This document shows, in pieces, positions 1 through 10,500 of a DNA stretch of 64,000 nt. Source of the DNA: Strigamia acuminata (Eukaryota > Arthropoda > Chilopoda > Geophilomorpha > Linotaeniidae); assembly GCA_949358305.1 (NCBI GenBank), contig OX442315.1:4650001-4714000 (forward strand), written 5' to 3'. How positions within the stretch are numbered: the stretch's first letter is position 1; each line of letters begins with the position of its first letter. A program made the translations under genes and the position numbers. The notes beneath the pieces were generated by a model. The model did not search any database, had not been told where the DNA came from, and saw only the letters and a list, made by a program, of their open reading frames with translations.

Positions 1-494
1 AAAATCAGCCATGAGACTGCGAACAGGGGGTCAAGGTATAGGCCGCCGTAATGTTAAAAATAGGGTCCCTTTCGCACTCCGAGAAATCCGCATGCGCGCC
101 ATAAGGTTATTTAAGATTTATTCATTCGTGATAAATGACTGTAACAATAATTCTAAATGATGTAGAAAACAATAACACGAAATATAACCCCGCGCATTCT
201 TTTGTAAACAATAAAACAGTAGATACTAACAAAAGATGTAAAAAGAACGAAGATGAGAACAAAATGATACACGTCGTGCGGTGTAAAATTGATACTAACG
301 AGAAAAGAATTTTAAACGATTCACACCACAAATAAATCAAATATTGATGCAGAGTGTGAACTGTATAATTATATTGATTTTGGCGGATTTAACAAGTTGG
401 CGACGAGTGCAAGAGGACTTTGAATTCATTTGTTATCAAGATAAGCCTAACTTTTACCAAATGACAGATCCGGCTAACGAGTAAGTCGTCCGTT
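1..494. other. Unclassified stretch, possibly the 5' end of a decayed gypsy element
   Basis: I recognise no gene here. The only useful signal is a primer-binding-site-like string (TGGCGACGAGTG) near 398-410, about 90 bp before the decayed gag. This is the arrangement expected downstream of a 5' LTR, but the LTR itself cannot be delimited because the window starts inside the region. Confidence 0.3.
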
Positions 495-1500
495 GTGTCA
501 CAAGCGACGGTGTCGCAGACAACAACAACAACCGATTTAGTTGCTGCCATATCATCGCTCATAAATGCTCAAACCGATCGGCCGACGCATCTGTTAGGAA
601 GCATTCTGCACTATGTCGGCAAATCCGAAGAGGCGTGGAGCCATTATATCCACCAGTTTGAATATTTTTGTATTTTAAATCATGTGAAACCGGACGAAAA
701 AAAACAAGTGCTAACATCTGTGGCTGGAGCAGAAGTGTATGGGTTGATACATCTTATACATCTCGAGACGATTGAAAAAGTTACGTATGACATTGTAGTG
801 AGTAAACTCAGCATTATCAAGCGATAACACGCCCCTACGTCCAGAAACATAAACTTTTCGGTATTAAACGTCAACCTGGTGAATCTGTGATCAAGTTTGT
901 GGCAGACCTGTGAGCACAGACGCAACTTTTTAAATTTACCACCAAAGAGATCAACGACGGCACGATATTGACACAATTCATCGCAGCAATCAACAATGAT
1001 AAATTACGTCTGCGCCTGCTCGAGGAAGAAGTGCTTGATTTGTCTAAAGCAATCAAATTAGCACAAGCCGCAGAAGCAGCTGCTCAAGGACAGTTGATTT
1101 ACAAGAAGACACAAGACAATGAATTGGGTTTGGCTTCTACCGACGTGCAGAAAGCACATCAAGCCACCTCTGCCGAGATCTATCAAATTAAAATTTATAC
1201 AAGACAATACCCGACATCTTTTGGGAGGGGTAGAGCCTTTGCCCCCCCCCCCCTGGCCGGGGGAGATCCAGAGGCCCATCATTTACATCGATTTTAGGTG
1301 GCACTCAGGGTCGCTCCAGTTAATCGGCAAATGCAAGCGTTGTTGTGATGACCATAAGGGCGTGCGGTGCCCATTCTTTGATGCCAAGTGTTTCCGGTGC
1401 GCAACCCCACCACACAACAACGTAATAACATGCAACGGCCTACAAATGAAACAGCACCATTTTATGAAAAATAAATTCAGGTGTAAAAATGCACTATTGT
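495..1500 (+). pseudogene. Decayed Ty3/gypsy-type gag
   Basis: This is the remains of a retrotransposon capsid gene. The first block (495-827) reads through WSHYIHQFEYF and DEKKQVLTSVAG, typical of the gag of K02A2.6-like gypsy elements in invertebrates. The second block continues in another frame (about 830-1190; GESVIKFVADL then a TGA stop, then an Ala-rich helix). The third (about 1290-1500) shifts again and holds a damaged zinc knuckle (CKRCC, CPFFDAKCFRC). A run of C near 1243-1253 lies close to the last shift. No ATG begins the first block, and no protease or polymerase follows, so the copy is 3'-truncated and dead. Confidence 0.7.
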
Positions 1501-1687
1501 AAAAAAAACGCATTTTTTAGGGGAGAGAAATGCATTTTCAGATCGAAAAAATGCACTATCCATGACAACAACATATGTGTGGATACTCATTGCACACGCC
1601 GCTGTATTCTCCATTACTCATTAACATTGATACCGTCACCAGGGCCAAAAAAGAAAAATTAAAAAATACAAAAAAATAAAGGCATAC

Positions 1688-2191
1688 TGTTACGTGGCCA
1701 GACTGACTACTGTTTGACCACGTAAATAACTTAATTTGGACTGAGTCTAATCAAAGACTAATTGCATTTATTTAATGACTTGGGGTGTAAATAAGAAGGA
1801 CTCATTGGTTATGTTTAAATTATATAAAATATATTTATTCTGTTATAAAACATAAAGCATAAAGCAATTGCAAAGAATAATCAACTTAAGACTAACTTAA
1901 AACTAAACTAAAACTATCTTAATTCTATGAGCATGAATAACACTAAATTCTATCACATTAAAACCTTGAGATGCCACTGCAATAACTGCCTGACAAGCTC
2001 TGTGTCATCTCTGAGTCAAACCCAGACTTAAATAGGTTTGGGCTGTTCTATTAATGATTGATAGGTAAACTGATTACCTCATTCGCTTAAGGCGAACTCT
2101 ATTGAGAATTTAATGAGTTAATTCAGATCAAATAAGTACGGAAACGTGGTGGCGACAACTGGCTCACAGTGTGCTCGCCAACCGCGTAACA
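1688..2191. mobile_element. Solo LTR with 4-bp target duplication
   Basis: A 504-bp block begins TGTTACG and ends CGTAACA, perfect short inverted termini of an LTR. It is flanked by ATAC on both sides (1684-1687 and 2192-2195). The paralogous site in copy B (about 26045) has one ATAC-like site and no insert. It has no internal coding region, so it is a recombination relic of an LTR retrotransposon. The 4-bp duplication resembles that of the intact gypsy element at 34935, but the two LTR sequences differ. Confidence 0.85.
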
Positions 2192-2955
2192 ATACTCAAA
2201 AACCAGTACGTACTTTTGTTGTTGTCATTTATCAACATTGCATCATTGTCAGCCATGACCAATTGTCAAATCGCCTCTCTAAAAATCAGTCAATTATATA
2301 AGTCTGGACGTCTCATGTTAGCGAGATTCGAAGAGATGCTCAACTGTGGTTCACTGCGCAGTCCATTGCGCAACCAAAGTTACAACACGACGAGCAATAC
2401 GAGCTTGTGTGGAGGCCTACTGCGCGGTTAGCGTATTTAATTGTGTTTTGGATCGTGCTAGTTATTATTTCCACTCACAATTACTCAGCTGAACCTTGTG
2501 ATCACCGAAATGAAAGGTAAGTTACTAAGTTACTATATAGTTTGTAGGTTAAGGCGATGATATCGAACTAATCATACATGAATTCAATGGCGTGATTTTG
2601 TGAATAGTCACATGATCAGACTAGCCAGAAAACGGGATACAGAAAAAAAAGCGTTTATTTGTGTGAACAAAACATTTGAAAACTGGGTACACTTCGCAAT
2701 AATGTCTTTCTAACTCACGTTTCGTTGATATTTTGACAATCGTTTGTTTTTTCGGTCACGTTTCAGCCACGTTTATTCAATTTTTGGCTTTGCACTCAAA
2801 TAACCAAAAAACTAGCAATTACCACCGACAGGGGCGGCTGAAAATGATCCGAAATACGTTGCCTGATGATGGAGTATTTTCGGTAATAGGTTCCACTGTG
2901 TACTCAGATCTGGGCCGAATTAAACATTTTTTTTCCGGGTCCCTGGTGGCGTAGA
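2192..2955. repeat. Non-coding block shared by both duplication copies
   Basis: Matches 26045-26835 in copy B with small indels. It contains no convincing open frame. It lies downstream of the 3' end of gene A, as its partner lies downstream of gene B. Confidence 0.7.
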
Positions 2956-3240
2956 TTAAATTATTTTTTGGCCAAAAATTGATTTTTTCTGCCCTGAAAA
3001 TGTTTATTTCTGGCCTGAAAATGTTTATTTCTGGCCTAAAATTGATTATTTCTGGCCTAAAATTGAAATTTTGTTGACCAATAATTATAGTTTTTGGTCT
3101 CAAATTAATTTTTTTGTCTGAAATTAATTTTTTTCTCCTGGAATTAGATTTTGACTAAAATGGAATTTCTTGGCTTAAAATTGAATTCTTTGGTGCAATT
3201 GATTACGAAACTAATACATTATTATTTTAGCTGAAAGTTA
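2956..3240. repeat. Degenerate tandem array, about 20-bp word
   Basis: Tandem degenerate copies of a word close to TTTCTGGCCTAAAATTGAA fill this stretch. A shorter version is present at 26845-26930 in copy B. The open frame running through it on the minus strand is a product of the repeat, not a gene. Confidence 0.6.
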
Positions 3241-3345
3241 AATTTTTTTATTTGGTGTTTTTGATGGGCCTTTGACATTTGTTTTTTTTGTTTATGTCAG
3301 GGGTGTCCTATTTGCGGCTCCATATGTTAAATGAAGCGACATTAT

Positions 3346-4016
3346 TGAACGATTAAAAAGTATTAATATTACATCAAGTGATATTGTTTATGTACTATCT
3401 TGAAGTAAGCACTTGATATTAGCTGTTTTGAGTCCAGAATGACAATGCTTTATTCTTCATTCAATCACTAACATACAGTATCGCCATAAGGGCGCTAGTG
3501 CAAATAGCACATACATGATACTCAGCAGACTAAACACTACACATTACCACAATTTAAAAATTGAAAATATTAATATTAAGTCAAGATTCAAAAGTTTTGT
3601 TATTAAATCAGGTGATATTGTTTAAGGATTTAAAAATTTTGATATTAAATCAGGTGATATTGTTTAACAATTTAAATGTTTTGACATTAAATCAGGTGAT
3701 ATTGTTTAAGGATTTAAAAGTTTTGATATTAAATCAAGTGATATTGTTTAAGGATTCAAAAGTTTTGTTATTATATTAATTGATATTGTTTAAGGATTCA
3801 AAAGTTTTGATAATAAATCAAGTGGTATTGTTTAAGGATTTAAAAGTTTTGATGTAAAATCAAGTGATATTGTTTAATTATTCAAAAGTTTTGATATTAA
3901 ATCGAGTTATATTGTTTTAGGATTCATAAGTTTTGGTATTAAATCAAGTGATATTATTTAAGCATTCAAAAGTTTTGATTGATATTAAACCAAGTGATAT
4001 TGTTTAAAGATTAAAA
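3346..4016. repeat. Minisatellite, about 43-bp unit
   Basis: Imperfect tandem copies of a unit reading roughly GATATTAAATCAAGTGATAT followed by TGTTTAAGGATTCAAAAGTT. The same array is found at about 28935-29555 in copy B with a different copy number, always just 3' of the channel gene. Confidence 0.85.
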
Positions 4017-4063
4017 AGTATTTAACATTTGATCTTAACAAAAATATATTTAAAAAAAAAAAC

Positions 4064-4069
4064 CTTATT
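4064..4069 (-). promoter_or_regulatory. Variant polyadenylation signal of gene A
   Basis: AATAAG on the minus strand, 58 nt past the stop codon of gene A. The equivalent place in gene B has the canonical AATAAA. Confidence 0.45.
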
Positions 4070-4126
4070 CTCGCGTTTTCAGCAATTTTCTGTGCTTGTT
4101 TTTAAATCTCATACAATGTGTGCAAC

Positions 4127-4508
4127 TTATTTAGAGATTAGTGTATCCGCTTTGCGGCAGATAGTTTCCAATAATTGAAGGGATGAGAGAACTGAAACTC
4201 CCAGGAAAAACCCCAAGATTGATCCAATATCACTGACAAATTTTTCAACGGGCATTACAAATTTCTGCTTAAATATTTCATTTACGTTGCTTCCAAATCT
4301 AAAAACAGTCATTATTAGAGTAGTTTTTGATCCCGCTGGCTTAAAACTAGTCATTTCCGTGTAAACTGTTTGGTTGCAAGTGGGATGGCAGTTGCAGTCG
4401 CGAATTGCATCGGTGTTGGAGTAAGCATTCAAGTAGGATTTTCTGGCTAATTTAGCTGCAGCAGAAGTATTGCACAGATGTAGACTCGATGAATTCATAT
4501 GTGGCAAT
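4127..4508 (-). CDS. Gene A exon 12: TM2 of unit 2 and C-terminus
   Basis: 382 nt ending in TAA. Contains DCNCHPTCNQTVYTEMTSF, a very typical DEG/ENaC palm motif, then MPVEKFVSDIGSILGFFLGV leading into the GVS filter and TM2, and a ten-residue cytoplasmic tail. Together with exon 7 this is the strongest evidence of family membership. Confidence 0.92.
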
Positions 4509-7500
4509 CTTATACGAGTAATTACAATTCAAATAACAAAAATCCATCAACCAATCATTAAATCTAATTGCTTTACCTGCATTGCATGTTTTCTTTCAAC
4601 AACTTATTTTGCAAGCAGTCAATTTCACATCTTTCAAATTCAATTGCAGACTTGCATGGGTTTTTTGGTGAGTTAAGTCTCAGAATCTGCAATGACAACA
4701 ATAGTAATTTATTAGTTTAAGTATTTGTTACCCATCGTATTGCGACTTTGGGTGGTTTTTGTGAAAATTTTAGAGGATTTTGTAGCTTTTCTTAGCCTTT
4801 TCCTGTTGTATTGTAACTCACTGCAGGCAGTGAGTTAGAATTGGAAATAGCAAAATTGTGACTGTTTGGCCATCCACGGTGACCTCTGTCACTCCACACA
4901 CCGCCTAGTGGCCTTAAGCTTATCTCCCTTTGCAGGGTGGACTGACCCAGCTAGGAAAAGAGGGAGCTGAATGGTGTGGTGAGAGAGAGCCGTTGCTGAG
5001 AGAACACAGAGCGAGGACGTGTGCTGCAAAGGACCGAACTCGAGCAAGGGCAACCGTGCCCAGTGCTAACTCTGCATCTCTCACCATTCACCACTGTGAC
5101 GCTCAGTAACATGGTGATGTGCCTGTTGCAGCCTTCATGAGCGACTACATGGATCATATGGGAAAGTACAGCAGATGTTCATCATTATTAACCGACCATG
5201 TCATCCCTGTGTGTGACGGGACGGTTGCTGGTGTAGCGTGGCTAACAGCAATGCCACACATGGGTAGATGGGAGACTCCGACCCCTAGACAACGATTAAA
5301 GGCCAAAACCCAACAATCCGGAGTCCCTGTCTCAATGATTAGGTAAATTTGCGTTCCTCCCATGGTAGTCAATCCCCAGACTATCGTGGGTAAGACCTTA
5401 CCAGTCACAAAAATTAAAAAAAAAATTGAATAAAAAAATTTGGGAACGAGAATTTTAGGCGACAAAGTGATTGAACATTGTTGCGCCCCACCAAAAATCA
5501 GCTTGCGCCCCAACAGTTTGAGAAACCCTGGACTAGATAATTTTCAACTGGGTGTTTTTTGACCGAATATTTTTCAATTGACATTCTTTGCGAACGGGAA
5601 TAATTTTGATTGGAGTCCTCTCGACCAGAAAGTCTCTTAATCAAAAATCCTTTCAACCAGGATTCTACTCGATCAGGATTCCTGGTCTGAAATAGAAGGA
5701 AAAAAATCTCAAAAATGGAAAAAAAAGTGTGAAAAAATACCAAATTTTGATCACAATTGGAATATTTTTTTTCAGGCTTTTTTTTCAACTGAGTCAAAAT
5801 TTTTTCCAATTGAAATTTGCCCCTCTCTTATATTTAATGAGACCTGTATAAAACATACTTTGGTTGTGTATTACAGTAAGCACTTACAGTTTGCTTAAAA
5901 AATGTTATTGTCAGCCATGCGTTATGAGGATGCATTGTAAAAACTTTGGTGGTAATTGTTTTGTTGTTTTGCATGAAACACATCTAAAAGGCAAATATTG
6001 GAAATCAATTAATTTCAGACAATTTTATACTGTGTGTCTGTGCTATCATTATTTTTTTGTGAGTACAGACCTTAGATTGAGAATTGCATCTTAATCCACT
6101 TGACGTGTATGCTAAGACTATTCCATGGTACTTTGGGGTGTATTTAATAGCATCTAAACGATTTAATTGTTTTACTTTGAGTGAGTGTTATGCACAAATT
6201 CAAATTGAATTGGAAATAATGAATAAAAGAACAAAAGGTTATATAGGTGAGATTAATAAAGGAACCACACGAAATGACATTTTGGACCAATAAAAAGACA
6301 TGTTGGACCAATCACTGGAAAAAAATATGGCTTTACAAATTGTTCATGTTCCAAAAGTTAATGTGGAAATGTGAGCTTTACAGTTTTTGTAAACTTGTTG
6401 TAAAATCGAAGAAAAATTAGACATTTAACATTGAATTTAATCACTTTGTAAATTTCATGTGTAAATTAGACATTTACATTAAATTTAAGTTTATTGTAAA
6501 TGATTTGGAACGTTAATGTATTAGTTTATCACCAGCTGGCGATATATTTCAAAAATTAAAAACTAAAAAATTTACATTTGATAAATATGGGGTTGGTTCT
6601 ATTAATTTTACTTCAAAACTTAATTAGAATATCATTGTTGGAGTTAAATGAAACAAAAAGGTGATACAAATTCGGTAATTTAACATTTTAATTTGGTTTT
6701 AGAATTTGTAACAATGAGGACAATGATGTGAGCTTGTATCATTGCCTTTTGTTGATTTTGTTCACTTTTGTGATTGAGGCTATGAATCCTCTGCATATCT
6801 TAGGTGAGATTTTTATGAAAATTTCATGGGATTTATTTTCATGAGATTTATTTTCATGGAATAATGTAAATATTTTCAAATAAATTATAATAAATTTAGA
6901 AGTTTAAAATCACATATTTAAGGTTCAAAATTATAAAATTAAAAAAAAAATTTAAATTAAATTAAATTTATTGTTGAATCTGACAAATTCGAAATTTACA
7001 AACTGTAAAGTTATTGTGCGTGTTCATTGTAAAATGTCTTTTTGATATTGTAAAGTTATTGTTAAAAACAAAAATTTACAATCTTTGTAAATGTGACTTT
7101 ACAAAGCCGAAAGTTCAAATTTACATTAACTTTTCAGCAATTAAAAAACGTGTAAAGCCATATTTTATTCCAGTGAATAAAACGACATTTTGGACCAATA
7201 AAATGACATTTTGTACATACAAATTGATTTGAGCTCAAAATTGATGATATTAACCAAAAAAATAGCAGTTCCTAATATTTTTTTATTATTTAAAATAAAG
7301 AAAAAGCAAACTACAAAAATACCAGAACAAAAAATATTATTTTAATACAAAAAAAAGAATACTTTCTGGAGCCAAAATTGACCTTAGATTGGGGCGGGCC
7401 CGGGGAGGGTTAAACGAACTTTTAACCAACAGATTTATCTGACAGCTCGTTTGATTGTTGTTTGTTCTGATTAAATTGAATATTAATAGTATGGTATTAA

Positions 7501-10500
7501 GATACAGTACCTGATGTTGTCTGAATGCATATCCCAAAAACTGTATGTACAAATGACCTTTCCATAAATGTAGCAGCAAAAACTGACACTTCCCGCATAA
7601 TTGCCTGCATTACAGTCTAAAGGAAATAAAAAGGAAATGGTAATCATTTTACAAAAATGAAGAGGTCTCATGTTTTGTGTGTCACTACTTTAATTTTTAG
7701 ATTTTTTTTAATTTTACAGTTAAAATGCTTTTGAATTAAAAATGAGTACTTGTAAATGGTTTGCACCATTGCTTCTTATACTTACAAGTTAGCGGAAAGG
7801 GAATAAGCGTAAATTTCTCCAAAGTGCCAGAAGTTATGACTCAAAACCAGTGTTGGGCCGCTACTACGCGCTGCTTTTGACTAGATTTTCAGTGCTGCTA
7901 CTGCCACCAGTGTTATGTGCAGTATACGGTACCACAGCCAGTACCACACTACTTATGGAGTGAGCATCTCAATGTGCTACTAAAAAAAAATTAAGCAACG
8001 GAATGCGCTACCGTTACAGGCAGTACTTATAATCCTTTATTAAAAGGCATTGGCTACGTTCACATCCGAAGTGAATATATTATTTTCATGACGCAGTGCG
8101 ATTGGCTGAGATCCATTGATGTCGATTCGTTTCCTCGACATAAGTTTTCTCAAATTCGATGTTCTCGAGGTGTTAGCTTCTTTTTTTCTTGATCACCCAG
8201 GCCTAACCTTGTCCGTTTTTAGCAAAGTCGACGAAATGAGGATTTTCATCAATCTATTTCAATGCATCTCTCAACCAATCACAGCGCGTTATGAAAACAA
8301 TATGTTCACGTCGGACGTGAACGTAGCCACTTCGTTATTAAAAAGAGATTTGTACGAAATGTAGTTGGAATTGTCAAAACATCTGGTATACTGCTACAGT
8401 GGATCTACGACCACACATTGCCCACGTTAACCCACCAGGGCATACCGAGCAAGAGTGGTGGAACCGCAAGGTCTGTTCCAGTGCAACTGTGGCTTTAAAC
8501 AGGAAGTTGAGTCTTTTATAGTCTAATCTTGCACCATTCAGCTTATTCCCTATTGTTTATTGGTTGATGGCCAGATTATGATGTCATATGATGTCCTTGT
8601 GGTCATTATTCCATAACCATTAACTTCCTGGCGGAGTGTGGATAAACTAGGCCATGTTGTTGTGTGTTGCCAGTGACCAGCAATGATGAAATTAGTGTTC
8701 GATATACTGTTTAACTTTTCACACATTTTTAAATAACACGCTGTAGCTGTTACGATTGCAAAAGGGTTTTTTAATACAATAAATTTCCTACCTGTCCTAA
8801 ATCATAGTTTTCCACTTCTCTCGACTCTTCCCATAAAAGATCAGCATTGCCTGCAAATGAGGACGGTTCATCAAGTAATTCCAAAAAATCGATGTCTTCC
8901 GCACAAGTATCATTCAGCTTTTTCTCCTCTTTGATGTTGACTTTTTCCTCATATATGGCTTCTGTATCAGCGCACACAACAATTGGTGGTATTTGAGTAT
9001 ATTCTTCCCGTATGAGTTCAATGGTGTTGTATGTCGAATATCTTGTGAAAGCCATAATTTGTTCGTACATAAAGTACGAACTAAAACTAATCATAACTAG
9101 CAGAAACACTTTTTTTACCGGTAACTTGTTTTGCTTGTTTTGCTTGTTTTGCTTGCAAGTTTGCGCTTGTTGATTCATTATATGCTGAGCCTTTCGAATC
9201 ACTTTACTTTCCAACTCACTCTTTTGTTTAGAATAATCTAGAAGCCATCGCCTTTGTTTACGAATGTTGCGATTAATAATATCTACAATTGACAGACAAG
9301 ATACTCCAGCATAAAAGGACAGACAACCTCCAATGTCACACAGAAGGGAGATAAAGTCGTAGAAGTAGTATTCCGTAAAAGAACACACCCATTTGCTGAG
9401 TGCATATATTTCCAAAGATCTATCTTCTAGATTGCTGCAATGATGATGTGAAGTCACCATAGTTTCCTCACATTCTGTTGAACAGTGGCAATCAAAATAT
9501 GGGATTACAGTTGCCGTTATGTGGTTTATTTCTTTGAGGTAATCGCATGTTAGTTTGTTTGCAATGCAATGATTTATTTGTTTTTGAGGTAAGAAAGGCA
9601 ATCTAAAGAAAAAAATTACAATATGATTTTTAGCTTGCTTGGGTGTACATAAATAAGTTTCCTGCAGTATTTCACGTTTCATGTATAATACAATATGCTT
9701 GCATGTAACTGTTTTAAACATCCACTGGAAATAAAAGTAAATTTTTGAACATTTTCAAGTTGGAAATGAATATGGAAAATTTTAATTTCCTATTATGAGA
9801 AATTTGGTTGGAAATGTGTTTCCACACTTTTGGAAATTAGCAGTTAATCCTAAAGGTGAAATCTAATATTTCCAATAAATTGTAAATTTGTTGTTTAAAA
9901 TATTATATTTGCAATCAGTTTTCTTTCAGATAAAAATGTTGCCTCAAAATATTTACAAGTATAGTCTAGTAAAGAGACCATTTCCATGACTTTTTTTTAC
10001 AATAACTTTACAAACATCTTTAATTGTGTAATTTTTAAATTTCACAATATATTTTCAATAAATTTCCAACTTTTCTACCAATCTAAAAAGTCTACTACCC
10101 TCCATTTTGAAAATTTTAAATACTTAAATTTTTTTTAATTTAAACTGTTTGGTTTTCAAATAGACTATTTGAAAATTCAAAACCATTTTAAAAAAGTAAC
10201 TAGAAACAGAACTTATGCAAAAGTGTGGTGTAGGCATATAGTTGACAGCACATTGGAAAACCATGGTTTTTTCTAGTTCTATTAGAATACAAATTGCCAA
10301 ACTTGGCATACAAACAATACAAACTACGACTAACAAACTACAAACTACAACAATGTGCTGTCAACTATATGCACGTGAGTAGATAGATAACCCGTATTAA
10401 ATTATACCGCCAGTGGTTGAAAGGCCTTTGTGAACTAACATGGTGTATTGATATGTGAATTTGCCATTTGGAAAAATAAACAATCTTTATGTATAGAGTA

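Noticed and set aside
7483-7671. Cys-containing open frame over exon 8 of gene A
   Set aside because: The frame is not kept in gene B. The alternative phase is conserved and fits the neighbouring exons.
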